Positions 17,125-26,674 are shown, counted from the stretch's first letter. The stretch is DNA of 64,000 nt from Pedobacter soli (GCF_900101435.1 NZ_FMZH01000001.1:434001-498000), one strand, 5' to 3'. A program made the numbers and translations. Notes: generated by a model from the sequence alone, not told the origin.

Positions 17125-18495
17125 ATGATGACAACTAACCTTAACCTCAAACCTTTAGATAAACTGAACATCTTTTCGCTTAAAGGCGTACAGATGAAAA
17201 CCTTCCACATTACCTGGCTTACTTTTTTCTTTTGCTTTTTTGCCTGGTTCGGGATGGCGCCACTCATGAAAATTGCCCGCGAGCAATTACACTTAACCAA
17301 AGATCAGGTTGGAAACATCCAAATTGCATCCGTATCGGCTACGATTATTGCCCGTTTATTAATCGGCAGACTGATTGATAAATTTGGTCCGAAATTAATT
17401 TACACCTGGTTGCTTGTGCTTTGCGCCATTCCGGTGTTGTTAATTGGTACCAGCCAATCTTACACCTCTTTCCTGCTTTTCCGCCTGGCTATTGGCGTAA
17501 TCGGTGCATCATTTGTAATTACACAATTCCATACCTCTATTATGTTTGCGCCAAACATTAAAGGCACAGCTAATGCTACAGCAGGCGGTTTTGGTAATGC
17601 AGGTGGCGGTGCAGCCAATTTATTTATGCCATTAATTGCTTCTGCTTTTACCTCTTTAGGCTTTTGCAGTACCGAAGACAGCTGGCGTTATGCCATGATT
17701 TTCCCGGGGGTAATGCTTTTAATCTGCGCTTTCCTCTACAACCGTTACACGCTCGATAGCCCGCAGGGAGATTTTAAAAACATCAAAGACGAAAACATAA
17801 AAAGCACGAAAAACACATTCTTAATTGCCGCAAAAGATTACCGTACCTGGATTTTAACCATTGCCTACGCAGCTTGTTTCGGTGTAGAAATTACGGTCGA
17901 CAATTTTGCACCCATATTTTTTACCGATTCATTTGGTGCAACAATAGCTGTAGCAGGCATGGTTGCAGGTATTTTTGGCTGGATTAACATTTTTGCCCGC
18001 CCCCTTGGTGGAATCGTTGCCGATAAAATAGGTAAAACCTGGGGTTTTGATGGCAAAACATTGCTACTGGCCATATTATTACTCGTAGAAGGTATCGGAT
18101 TAATCTGGTTTGCCAAATCAGGTAATATCGGCATGGCTATTTTTATGATGTTTGTGTTTGGCCTGAGCTTAAAAATGGCTAATGGTGCCACCTACAGCCT
18201 GGTTCCGTTTATCAACCCGCTTGCAGTAGGTAGTGTAGCGGGTATTGTTGGCGCCGGCGGAAATATCGGCGCCATGTTAATTGCCTTCATGTTTAAGGCT
18301 AAAGCCGGTCATGCATCAAAAAACATTATTGAGAACGGCGTAAGCGTGCATAAAGATCTGATTGACTACACCAACGCATTTACCCTGCTCGGCTTCGTCA
18401 TTTTAGCTATTGGTATTGCTGTATTCATCTTCAGAACATTGATGGCACAGAAAACTGTAAAAGTCGATGAGCTTGTACTGAGTACCGGCAAATAA
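17125..18495 (+). CDS. narK: Nitrate/nitrite transporter, MFS family (NarK/NrtP type)
   Basis: A 456-residue protein with twelve predicted membrane helices. Near the start are WLTFFFCFFAWFG and the MFS loop RLLIGRLIDKFGP. The nitrate signature glycine-rich segments are present in helix 5 (AGGFGNAGGGAANLFMP) and helix 11 (VAGIVGAGGNIGAMLIA), as in NNP-family nitrate porters. It should bring nitrate in and may move nitrite out. An N-terminal tail of about 24 residues precedes helix 1, so the true start may be ATG 17194 (MKTFHITW). It is cotranscribed between nirD and the nitrate reductase. Confidence 0.93.
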   Translation: MMTTNLNLKPLDKLNIFSLKGVQMKTFHITWLTFFFCFFAWFGMAPLMKIAREQLHLTKDQVGNIQIASVSATIIARLLIGRLIDKFGPKLIYTWLLVLCAIPVLLIGTSQSYTSFLLFRLAIGVIGASFVITQFHTSIMFAPNIKGTANATAGGFGNAGGGAANLFMPLIASAFTSLGFCSTEDSWRYAMIFPGVMLLICAFLYNRYTLDSPQGDFKNIKDENIKSTKNTFLIAAKDYRTWILTIAYAACFGVEITVDNFAPIFFTDSFGATIAVAGMVAGIFGWINIFARPLGGIVADKIGKTWGFDGKTLLLAILLLVEGIGLIWFAKSGNIGMAIFMMFVFGLSLKMANGATYSLVPFINPLAVGSVAGIVGAGGNIGAMLIAFMFKAKAGHASKNIIENGVSVHKDLIDYTNAFTLLGFVILAIGIAVFIFRTLMAQKTVKVDELVLSTGK

Positions 18496-18533
18496 AAATA
18501 CGATCAGTAACTACCTATAACCTTGTTTATCAT

Positions 18534-21500
18534 TTGAATAACGAAACCAACATATCGTCGACCAATACTACAACCTGCTGCTATTGTGGAGTGGGTTGTG
18601 GTATTGTGGTAAATAAAGACATCCACGAAAGAATTACGGTTGAAGGCGACAAAAACCACCCCGTAAACAAGGGCATGTTGTGCAGCAAAGGAATGAACCT
18701 GCATTATACTGTAAATGATAAAAGCGATCGCTTGCTTTATCCCGAAATGCGTTACAACAAAAACATGCCCTTACAACGGGTAAGCTGGGATACTGCTCTG
18801 GATAGAACTGCAGCCGTATTTAAAGCACTTATTAAAAAACATGGCCCCGATAGTGTTGCCTTTTACGCCAGCGGACAATGCTTAACAGAAGAATATTATG
18901 TAGTAAATAAATTAATAAAAGGTTTTATCGGCAGTAATAACATCGATACCAACAGCCGCTTATGTATGAGCAGTGCGGTTGTTGGTTATAAAATGAGCCT
19001 GGGCGAAGATACCGTACCCATTAGCTACGATGATATTGAAATTGCCGATTGCATTTTTGTTGCAGGCGCAAACCCGGCATGGTGCCACCCCATCCTGTGG
19101 CGCCGGGTTGAAGCCGCAAAACAAAACAACCCCGATTTAAAAATCATTGTCAGCGATCCGCGTAAAACACAAACCTGTTCCTTAGCAGATGTACATCTAC
19201 AGCTAAACCCCGGAACAGATATTACCCTGCACCACGCCATTGGCCGCTGCCTGATTGAAGACAGGAATGTTGATGCCGATTTCATCATCAACAACACTAA
19301 CGGCTACGAAAAATACCACGAAACCGTTTTTGAAACTTCAATCGCCGATGCTGCTGCCATTTGCGGAATTGAAGAAAGTGATATTCGCTTAGCAGCCAGT
19401 TATATTGGCAATGCCAAAGGTTTTATCACCATGTGGACAATGGGGCTTAACCAAAGCGTAGTAGGCACCAATAAAAATCTTTCGCTAATTAACCTTAACC
19501 TCATTACCGGCCACATTGGCAAACCCGGCAGCGGTCCATTTTCATTAACCGGACAACCCAATGCCATGGGCGGCCGCGAAGTTGGTGGCCTGAGCAATTT
19601 ACTACCTGCACACCGCAATCTGGCCAACGAAAACCACCGTAACGAAGTAGAAAAATTCTGGCAAATCCCACTGGGCACCATTCAGGCTAAACCAGGCTTA
19701 ACCGCTACCGAAATGTTTGACGAACTGAATTCAGGGAAACTGAAGGCAGTCTGGATTTTATGCACCAATCCCTTAATCAGCTTACCTGATGTGCGCACAG
19801 CTGAAGCAGGTTTAAAAAATGCCAGATTTGTAGTAGTACAAGACATTAGCAACAAGGTAGAAACACTAAAATATGCCGATGTGGTATTACCAGCTGCTGC
19901 CTGGGCCGAAAAAGAAGGCACTATGACCAACGCAGGTCGTTATATTGCCTATCTCAGCAAAATTACTGAGGCTCCCGGCGAAGCTCTACCCGATTCGGAA
20001 ATTATTTGTCGCTTTGCACAAAAAATGGGCTATCATGGCTTTGATTTTAAAAACAGCGCAGCGATTTATGATGAGCATGCAGCACTTACCGAAGGCACTA
20101 ACATCGATATCAGCGGCTTGAATTATGAGATTTTAAAAGAAAAAAGAGCGGTACAATGGCCTTATCCAAAAAACAAAAACTCAGCAGGAACTGCCAGATT
20201 ATTTACCGATCATCAATTTTATACCCCTGATAAAAGAGCCAATATTGTTGCAGTAAGCCATATCAATCAATCAGAAGCTTTAAGCCCAGAATATCCGCTG
20301 ATTTTAACCACAGGCAGAATCAGGGACCAATGGCATACCCGCAGCAAAACAGGGAAGGTTAACAAACTAAATCAGCATATCAGCGAGTCATTTCTGGAAA
20401 TAAATCCGGTTGATGCCGAAGCACGAAACATTAAAGATAACGATATCATCGAGGTACAAAGCTCGCGAGGCAATGTACGCGTAAAGGCCAAATATTCTAC
20501 CGATATTAAACCTGGCGTTGTTTTTATGCCTATGCACTGGGGATTGATCTTAAAAAGCGATTTAAATCGGGTAAACAACCTGACCAACAATTTGGTTGAT
20601 CCACTGAGCAAGGAACCTGATTTTAAATTTACTGCCGTAGAGGTGAAACTTTACGAAAAAGCAAGGCAAAAAATTATTGTAATTGGTGCTGGTGCAGGTG
20701 CATGCGGTTTTGTTAAAAGCTATCGTTCTTTAAATACCACCGACGATATCGAAATTTTCAGCAAAGAAAATTTTCCTTTTTACAACCGGGTACTACTCCC
20801 CGATTACATTATCGGCACACTCCCCTGGCACAACCTCATCAAAATGAGCGATAGCGAAGAGGAAGATTACAGAATTAAGCTACACCGTGGCTTAAGCATC
20901 GAAAAAATAAATAAAGCAGATAAAACCGTTGTAGATAGTAACGGAAAAACGCACGATTATGATGTATTACTTCTGGCCACTGGCAGCAGGGCTTTTGTGC
21001 TTAAAGATTTGCCTAAACTGGAGGGTATTTTTACGATGCGTAGCCGTACCGATGCCGATAATTTCAGGAAACACATTACCCAAACAAACGGCAAAGTGGT
21101 AATTGTTGGTGGTGGTTTGCTAGGAATTGAACTTGCAACCTCGCTGGCCGAAACGGGATCGAAAGTAGCCATTATCCAGAGGATTTCGCGCTTAATGGGT
21201 CGCCAGCTCGATGCTTTAGGAAGTCAGCTGTTACACGAGGAGTTGATTAGCAAAGGTATCGAAATCTTTTACAACGATGAAGTAGACCGCGTTATTGGTG
21301 AGAAAAGCATTACCGGTGTACGGTTAAAAAGCGGGCTAATGCTCGAATGCGAATCTTTTGTTACTGCCATTGGTACTGTTCCCAACATCGAATTAATTAA
21401 AGAAGCTGGCATAACCTGTAAAAGAGGTGTTGTGGTTGATGAATATCTGCGTACCAACGAAGCAGATATTTTTGCTATTGGCGAAATTGCTGAATTTAAA

Positions 21501-22082
21501 GGCGAAATGTATGGTATTACTGCCGCCGCAGAGCAACAGGCCGAAATAGTGGCCCGGTTTCTTTGTGGCGATATTGCCAAATATTATCAGGGAAGCCTGT
21601 TAATGAACATCCTGAAAATGCACAGCCTCGAACTTTGTTCACTGGGCCTTGCCGAAATACCCAATAACGATCCCACTTACGAAGAAATTGTTTTTATCGA
21701 TAAAGCCAAACGTTACTACAAAAAGTGTATTGTACACAACGATAAGCTGGTTGGCGCCGTATTAATTGGCGATAAGGGCGAATTTCTGGAGTTCCGTAAC
21801 CTGATTGAAAACAAGATGGAACTGAGCGAAAAAAGGCTCCAGCTTTTAAGAAGTGGCAAAACCACCGAACCAATTATAGGCCGAACCGTTTGCAGCTGCA
21901 ACAATGTGGGCGAAGGTAATTTAATTAACAAAATAAAAGATGGCTGTAAAGACCACCTGCAACTTTGCCAACTCACAGGCGCGGGTATGGGTTGTGGCAG
22001 CTGCCGGCCTGAAGTCAAAGCCATTCTCGATTCTTTTGTAAACGTGCTTAAAACCGAACCTAAAGCCGCTTTGTCCGAATAA
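18534..22082 (+). CDS. nasA: Assimilatory nitrate reductase fused to a FAD/[2Fe-2S] NAD(P)H oxidoreductase module
   Basis: The 1182-residue fusion begins at TTG; no in-frame ATG lies before the iron-sulfur motif C15-x2-C18-x3-C22-x27-C50. The molybdopterin domain (about 1-700) has the probable Mo-ligand cysteine C144 in SRLCMSS, as in NapA/NasA. From about 710 a pyridine-nucleotide oxidoreductase follows, with GAGAGACG for FAD, VGGGLLGIELA near 855 for NAD(P)H, then a BFD-like [2Fe-2S] domain from about 1115 (CSCNN...GCGSC). One chain can therefore take electrons from NAD(P)H to nitrate, replacing a separate NasB/NasC. There is no Tat signal, so it is cytoplasmic. Confidence 0.93.
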   Translation: MNNETNISSTNTTTCCYCGVGCGIVVNKDIHERITVEGDKNHPVNKGMLCSKGMNLHYTVNDKSDRLLYPEMRYNKNMPLQRVSWDTALDRTAAVFKALIKKHGPDSVAFYASGQCLTEEYYVVNKLIKGFIGSNNIDTNSRLCMSSAVVGYKMSLGEDTVPISYDDIEIADCIFVAGANPAWCHPILWRRVEAAKQNNPDLKIIVSDPRKTQTCSLADVHLQLNPGTDITLHHAIGRCLIEDRNVDADFIINNTNGYEKYHETVFETSIADAAAICGIEESDIRLAASYIGNAKGFITMWTMGLNQSVVGTNKNLSLINLNLITGHIGKPGSGPFSLTGQPNAMGGREVGGLSNLLPAHRNLANENHRNEVEKFWQIPLGTIQAKPGLTATEMFDELNSGKLKAVWILCTNPLISLPDVRTAEAGLKNARFVVVQDISNKVETLKYADVVLPAAAWAEKEGTMTNAGRYIAYLSKITEAPGEALPDSEIICRFAQKMGYHGFDFKNSAAIYDEHAALTEGTNIDISGLNYEILKEKRAVQWPYPKNKNSAGTARLFTDHQFYTPDKRANIVAVSHINQSEALSPEYPLILTTGRIRDQWHTRSKTGKVNKLNQHISESFLEINPVDAEARNIKDNDIIEVQSSRGNVRVKAKYSTDIKPGVVFMPMHWGLILKSDLNRVNNLTNNLVDPLSKEPDFKFTAVEVKLYEKARQKIIVIGAGAGACGFVKSYRSLNTTDDIEIFSKENFPFYNRVLLPDYIIGTLPWHNLIKMSDSEEEDYRIKLHRGLSIEKINKADKTVVDSNGKTHDYDVLLLATGSRAFVLKDLPKLEGIFTMRSRTDADNFRKHITQTNGKVVIVGGGLLGIELATSLAETGSKVAIIQRISRLMGRQLDALGSQLLHEELISKGIEIFYNDEVDRVIGEKSITGVRLKSGLMLECESFVTAIGTVPNIELIKEAGITCKRGVVVDEYLRTNEADIFAIGEIAEFKGEMYGITAAAEQQAEIVARFLCGDIAKYYQGSLLMNILKMHSLELCSLGLAEIPNNDPTYEEIVFIDKAKRYYKKCIVHNDKLVGAVLIGDKGEFLEFRNLIENKMELSEKRLQLLRSGKTTEPIIGRTVCSCNNVGEGNLINKIKDGCKDHLQLCQLTGAGMGCGSCRPEVKAILDSFVNVLKTEPKAALSE

Positions 22083-22097
22083 ATTAAACCAAAAACA

Positions 22098-22595
22098 ATG
22101 ATGAAAGCAACACCTGGCCCTTCTGAATTTATTAACGTTAAAGGCATCGAATATTTTAAGTTCGAAGAAGATTTTATTGAAGCGAATGTGCGCTGTATCC
22201 CGATGATTGTCCGTTTTAAGATGGATGCAGCTGGCATAAAACTCAAACTGGCAGAATGGAGTAAGTTTCACCCGGAAGAAAGAGTACAATTGGCTTTGCT
22301 ACCTGTTTCTACCCAGGAGGAAATCAATAAATACCATCAGTTTTTAATCAGCCTCATTGCCAAATATACCGGAAATCAGGCCACAACACTGGCTATCGAT
22401 CCGCTACCCGACTGGGCTAATTTACATCAAATCCCAGCCATGCTTCAGGAGAAACTGGCAGAATTAAAATTACAGCTTTCCATTAGCCAATGGCGAAAAA
22501 TTACTAACATACAGCGATTTGCACTTTTAAAATTATGCAGGCCCGGGCATGAGAACAAAAACTTCCCTAAAGCCTTTATAGAATTTGGATTTTAA
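22098..22595 (+). CDS. Nitrate reductase-associated protein (NarB-associated family)
   Basis: The 165-residue protein resembles the nitrate-reductase-associated family (TIGR02664-type) known from cyanobacteria and Bacteroidota: FKFEEDFIEANVRCIPMIVRFKMD followed by GIKLKLAEWSKFHPEERVQL. The family sits beside nitrate reductase genes, but its biochemical role is not established; a role in cofactor or enzyme assembly is often guessed. It starts 15 bases after the nitrate reductase stop, so it is in the same operon. Confidence 0.85.
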   Translation: MMKATPGPSEFINVKGIEYFKFEEDFIEANVRCIPMIVRFKMDAAGIKLKLAEWSKFHPEERVQLALLPVSTQEEINKYHQFLISLIAKYTGNQATTLAIDPLPDWANLHQIPAMLQEKLAELKLQLSISQWRKITNIQRFALLKLCRPGHENKNFPKAFIEFGF

Positions 22596-22605
22596 ACCGC
22601 AGAGC

Positions 22606-24084
22606 ATGTACAAAACCATCATCATCAACTTTCCAGGCGGCATTATTTCGCCGGGTAAGCTTTACAACATCCTTGTTGCAGCCAGCAAAGCACGGATTCA
22701 ATATGTGCGCTTTGGTTTGCGCCAGCAGCTATTAATTGATACCACCACTTATAACGTAGATATTTTTACCGCTGAACTGGATAAACTGGAAGTAGATTAT
22801 GAAGAAAACACCAATAACTTCCCGAACATCATCAGCTCTTACCCTGCTGAAGAAATTTTTATCCGCAAAACATGGCTAACGGAAGGGGTATACAAAGATA
22901 TTCTCGACAGTATCGACTTTAAACCAACCATAAAAGTAAATATCTGCGATAACGACCAGAGCTTCACGCCTATGTTAACGGGCAATATTAACTGGATCGC
23001 TTCGTCTCAATCTGAACATTACTGGCATTTAATTCTCCGTTTCCCCAAAACAAATGTAATTTATGAATGGGACCAGCTTTGCTACACCAACCATATAGCA
23101 CAGGTTACTCAGGCTATAGAAAACATTATAAAAAACAATCCGGATAAATTTATCGACAACCCATCAGCCAATGGCGAAGAATTGTTTGCAACACTTAAGC
23201 ACGAACATTTTATCATCAAAACTGCGCCACAACCTGCTTCCCTATCCTCATTTAACCTTCCGTATTATGAAGGCTTAAACCGTTACAACAATAAATACTG
23301 GCTGGGAATATATCGCCGCGACGAGCTGTTTAGTATCGCCTTTTTAAAAAAACTCTGCCAGCTCTGTCTTACCACTAAACTGGGGCAACTTTGCTGCACC
23401 TCGTGGAAAACCATTATTGTAAAAGGAATTAATGAGGAAGACAAAAACCTGTGGAACACCTTACTTGAAGAGTTTGAAGTTAACATGCGCCATGCTGCCA
23501 ATGAACTCAATTTTCAGGTAGAAGACAATTGCAACGAAGGCCTGGCGCTCAAAAGCTTTCTGGTAAAAAGCCTGAGCATTGATGATACCCGTACATTTGG
23601 TATTTGTTTCGGCATTAAAACACGAAAAAAAAGTGAAGTATTTAGTAGCATACTGATCCGGAAACGTCATTTAATTGATGTATGGGGTTTAAAACTGTTT
23701 CCTGTTTACGATATTTTATGTGCCAAAGATTTTAATCCCAACGAACGTACAGGTGAAGTATTTAGCCGGAACAACCCAGGTTTTTTGCTGCCGGAACAAG
23801 TACGGCGTGCAGTATATAGGTTTTACAAATACCGTTTAAACACCATTAAAACAGATCGGCAGCAAAACATGGTTACCGAAGAACCTGCCAAAAAAGGTGT
23901 CGATTTCTTATATCAGTGCAACAGCTGCTTAACTGTATATGATGAAAAGGTGGGAGACGAAGCACAAGGCATTTTGCCTGGAACAAACTTTAGAGATTTG
24001 CCCGAAACTTACTGCTGCCCGCTTTGTGAAGAAGATAAAGCTAATTTTAGCAAGATTGACCAGGCTGCATTGCAATTGCTGTAA
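22606..24084 (+). CDS. Rubredoxin-tailed protein with sulfite/nitrite-reductase-like halves
   Basis: The start at ATG 22606 avoids overlap with the previous gene and opens directly on the conserved MYKTIIINFPGG; ATG 22585 is possible. The product is 492 residues. Two regions resemble the ferredoxin-like half domain of sulfite/nitrite reductases (FPGGIISPGKL...VRFGLRQQLLI at the N-terminus, LGQLCCTSWKTIIVKG later), but the siroheme Cys-x5-Cys/Cys-x3-Cys set is not seen. The C-terminal 50 residues are a rubredoxin: YQCNSC, GTNFRDLPE, CCPLC. It probably passes electrons within the nitrate system. The exact role is unknown. Confidence 0.8.
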   Translation: MYKTIIINFPGGIISPGKLYNILVAASKARIQYVRFGLRQQLLIDTTTYNVDIFTAELDKLEVDYEENTNNFPNIISSYPAEEIFIRKTWLTEGVYKDILDSIDFKPTIKVNICDNDQSFTPMLTGNINWIASSQSEHYWHLILRFPKTNVIYEWDQLCYTNHIAQVTQAIENIIKNNPDKFIDNPSANGEELFATLKHEHFIIKTAPQPASLSSFNLPYYEGLNRYNNKYWLGIYRRDELFSIAFLKKLCQLCLTTKLGQLCCTSWKTIIVKGINEEDKNLWNTLLEEFEVNMRHAANELNFQVEDNCNEGLALKSFLVKSLSIDDTRTFGICFGIKTRKKSEVFSSILIRKRHLIDVWGLKLFPVYDILCAKDFNPNERTGEVFSRNNPGFLLPEQVRRAVYRFYKYRLNTIKTDRQQNMVTEEPAKKGVDFLYQCNSCLTVYDEKVGDEAQGILPGTNFRDLPETYCCPLCEEDKANFSKIDQAALQLL

Positions 24085-24096
24085 AAGATCATCACA

Positions 24097-24684
24097 TTAC
24101 AAGCCGTTGATTTCTGCATGGGAGTTAAAATTTCCAAAAAAACGGTCATCCTTATCTTCTACAACTATTTCGTATACCAATAAATTACTCAACACAAATT
24201 TCATGCTGTGTTTAGCCAGCTGATGTGTTTGCACTAAATGCCAAATCTTTTTTAATGCTTTAGCCGAATAAATACCGCACAAAGGTTCTTGCTGACCATT
24301 TCGCGTAAAAACAAAGGCATCAAAAGATGGATAAGCATGGTAGGCAGCCAATAATTTTTCGAGCAAGCTGCTTTCCATCAGCAACAAATCACAGGCAAGT
24401 ACAAATAAATCTTGTTTAGCGTTTAATAAATGAGCAGAAAGTACACCTAGCAAAGGCCCTTTAACATCTGCCAAAGTATGATCAGTCACTAACTGTGCCT
24501 CACCAAAATAACCAGCATAGATTTCCTGCTGTGCTGCATTAACCGAAAATACAACCGGAATTTGTAATAAGGTAAGCTTATCAGCGGCTAGTTGTGCCCA
24601 AAGCTTATCCTGATGGCTCATTAAACCCTTATCGGATCCCATCCTTAAACTTTGTCCGCCACATAAAACTACTCCTAACATCAC
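24097..24684 (-). CDS. mobA: Molybdenum cofactor guanylyltransferase
   Basis: A 195-residue nucleotidyltransferase with the MobA signature LCGGQSLRMGSDKGLM at the N-terminus, DVKGPLLG near residue 95 and the metal-binding ACDLLL. It attaches GMP to Mo-molybdopterin, giving the bis-MGD cofactor needed by the nitrate reductase encoded convergently 12 bases away. Start M1 or M2 are equally possible. It is likely cotranscribed with the upstream FNR-like regulator, seven bases apart. Confidence 0.93.
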   Translation of the reverse strand: MMLGVVLCGGQSLRMGSDKGLMSHQDKLWAQLAADKLTLLQIPVVFSVNAAQQEIYAGYFGEAQLVTDHTLADVKGPLLGVLSAHLLNAKQDLFVLACDLLLMESSLLEKLLAAYHAYPSFDAFVFTRNGQQEPLCGIYSAKALKKIWHLVQTHQLAKHSMKFVLSNLLVYEIVVEDKDDRFFGNFNSHAEINGL

Positions 24685-24691
24685 AAAAGCT

Positions 24692-25375
24692 TTATTTATT
24701 ACTCAAATCTTTCAGTCCTGTTTCATTTAAAATACCAATTTGCTTGCCTGACACCACAATCAATTGCTCTGCAAGCAGTTCATTCATCGTCCTGAAAACA
24801 GTTTCGTAGGTAGCACCCGTATAGGCCGCCAAATCCTGCCGGCTTAATGAAAGCTTTAAAAAACCAGCTTCATCTAAACCAAATTGATCTTTAAGATTTA
24901 AAATGGCCATGGCTAACCTGCCTTTAACCGACATTAATGCCAGATCTCTCATCTTCTTCTCAGAAGTATGCAGTTCGTCGGCATAAAACATCAACAAGCC
25001 ATAGGCAAATTCCTGGTTTACTTTTATCGTTGCTTTAAAAAATTCAATATCCACAAAACAAAGCTGAGTAGTTTCCAAAGCAGTCGCCGATATCGGATAG
25101 GTAGAAATGTTATTGCTGATTCCCCTGTGCCCGATAATCGCACCATCATTTGCAAAGCGTAAAATCAGTTCTTTATCGCCCCAATGCTTATGCACTTTTA
25201 CATTACCTGAAGTTACGAAATATACCCCGCTTACCGGATCGCCTTCTTTTATGATCACCTCTCCTTTTTTAGCTGTAAAGTTCTTTTTATGACTACCAAT
25301 TGCAGCATGCCATTCTTTTAAGGTAAGTTGACACATAAAACAAGTATTAAGATCGCAGCTACTATTTTTCTTCAT
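24692..25375 (-). CDS. Crp/Fnr regulator with FNR-like [4Fe-4S] cysteines
   Basis: The 227 residues comprise a cyclic-nucleotide-fold sensor (GEVIIKEGDPVSGVYFVTSG), a dimer helix and a winged helix-turn-helix at the C-terminus (LSRQDLAAYTGATYETVFRT). Four cysteines stand out: C7, C12 and C15 at the N-terminus, and C106 in ALETTQLCFVDIEF. The last aligns with C122 of E. coli FNR (ALETSMVCEIPFE), and the C15-C106 spacing is close to FNR's C29-C122. An oxygen- or NO-sensitive cluster is thus likely. Its place next to mobA and the nitrate operon suggests it controls nitrate assimilation. Confidence 0.88.
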   Translation of the reverse strand: MKKNSSCDLNTCFMCQLTLKEWHAAIGSHKKNFTAKKGEVIIKEGDPVSGVYFVTSGNVKVHKHWGDKELILRFANDGAIIGHRGISNNISTYPISATALETTQLCFVDIEFFKATIKVNQEFAYGLLMFYADELHTSEKKMRDLALMSVKGRLAMAILNLKDQFGLDEAGFLKLSLSRQDLAAYTGATYETVFRTMNELLAEQLIVVSGKQIGILNETGLKDLSNK

Positions 25376-25559
25376 ATTTAACGGGATATCGAAGTAAAAT
25401 TAAGAAATGTTGCCGATTTTTATCCTTCTATTGCGGAAATACCTGGTTATTAACCATTGTTGATAATTTTATTGCAACAAAACTCCCTGAAAGTGAAGCT
25501 ATAGCATTTTTTAGCATATTACTGCGCATAAAGAAGTTTAAAGATATGCGGCCAAATTA

Positions 25560-25567
25560 TAATTTTG
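25560..25567 (+). promoter_or_regulatory. TAnnTTTG motif touching a start codon
   Basis: TAATTTTG ends five bases before the ATG at 25572. If used as the -7 element it would give a leaderless mRNA. Confidence 0.35.
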
Positions 25568-25571
25568 TGTT

Positions 25572-25781
25572 ATGGCAAATACGAACGTTAGAAAATCAAT
25601 TCAGAATAAAATCGAATCATTAGGTAAGGAAATTGAAAACTTACAGGGAGAATTAAAAAGATGGGAAAAAATCGCGGCTGATTATGAGACCAACTCAGAA
25701 AGTATCGACCTGATTTTATCGATTCAATTACCAGAAAAAGCCGAACCTAAAGCTAAAAAAAGTAAAGCTGTAGTGGCTTAA
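25572..25781 (+). CDS. Small coiled-coil protein
   Basis: A 69-residue charged protein: residues 5-42 form a likely coiled coil (IQNKIESLGKEIENLQGEL) and the last 15 are Lys/Ala/Pro-rich (EPKAKKSKAVVA), suggesting nucleic-acid contact or a flexible tail. The family is not recognised. Evidence for a real gene is the promoter-like motif ending five bases before ATG, the coherent coiled coil and the absence of an overlapping alternative. Confidence 0.6.
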   Translation: MANTNVRKSIQNKIESLGKEIENLQGELKRWEKIAADYETNSESIDLILSIQLPEKAEPKAKKSKAVVA

Positions 25782-25861
25782 AACAAAGTTTCACGCCAAT
25801 AAAGACCAAAAGCTTTATGGCATTTCTTCAACCTTCCTCAAAGAACCATTATCCTTAATGA

Positions 25862-25909
25862 CCTTAATTTCTTAATGATTGAATCACCTTTAACATTAAG
25901 AAATTAAGG
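25862..25909. repeat. Perfect 16-bp inverted repeat in an otherwise empty gap
   Basis: CCTTAATTTCTTAATG (25862-25877) and its exact reverse complement (25894-25909) around a 16-base loop. It lies in the 300-base gap after the coiled-coil gene and may act as a terminator or be an extragenic repeat; there is no T run. Nothing else is seen in the gap. Confidence 0.6.
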
Positions 25910-26081
25910 CAGTTAAGCGATCAATTTTATATCCAAAGAGTATCGATTATCTTGACTTTACAAGATCACTTCTCTTCTTCCTACCCTGAGCAGAAAAACA
26001 ACACAGTATAAAATTCTTTTAAAATACTTAAACCCTTTTCGGTAAAAGCATGTTCTTCTTATACAACAAAAACAATTGTAT

Positions 26082-26669
26082 ATGAAAAACTTAATTTATT
26101 TGATGGCTATTTCGGCTTCTTCGTTAACTTTCCAGGCTTGTAGTGGTGGTAATAAAGATGCTAAAGAAAGTGCCGACAGTGTAAACATGGCTAAAGATAC
26201 TACCACCAATGTAGCAGCAACTGGCGGCATTGCAGTAGATGAAGCCGATGCAAAATTCACTACCCAAGCGGCTGTGGGTGGCATGGCCGAAGTAGAACTT
26301 GGCAAAATGGCACTCGAAAAAAGCAGTAATGCAAAAGTAAAAGAGTTTGCTACCATGATGGTGAAAGACCATGGCATGGCCAATACCGAATTAATGGCCA
26401 TAGCAAAACAAAAAAATATTACCCTTCCCAGTACAGTTGACGAGGAACATAAGCAGAAAATGGATGACCTGAGCAAAAAAACAGGAGCTGATTTCGATAA
26501 AGCTTATGTAAATGCGATGGTAGACGGACACAAATCGACTTTAAAACTGATGGAAGACGAATCGAAAGACGGAAAAGATGCAGACCTTAAATCTTTCGCT
26601 ACAAAAACTGCTCCTATTGTTCAAAGTCATTTGATTATGATCAATAAAATAAGTGATAGCATGAAATAA
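26082..26669 (+). CDS. DUF4142 lipoprotein
   Basis: The start is ATG 26082; an in-frame TTG two codons earlier is less likely. The 195-residue product has a lipoprotein signal with the lipobox-like LTFQAC and then a low-complexity linker. The DUF4142 ferritin-like helical domain follows: FTTQAAVGGMAEVELGKMAL, KVKEFATMMVKDHGMAN and later KSTLKLMEDE. DUF4142 proteins are envelope proteins of four-helix form, often multicopy and stress-linked in soil bacteria; their chemistry is not settled. It is monocistronic. Confidence 0.88.
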   Translation: MKNLIYLMAISASSLTFQACSGGNKDAKESADSVNMAKDTTTNVAATGGIAVDEADAKFTTQAAVGGMAEVELGKMALEKSSNAKVKEFATMMVKDHGMANTELMAIAKQKNITLPSTVDEEHKQKMDDLSKKTGADFDKAYVNAMVDGHKSTLKLMEDESKDGKDADLKSFATKTAPIVQSHLIMINKISDSMK

Positions 26670-26674
26670 CACGC

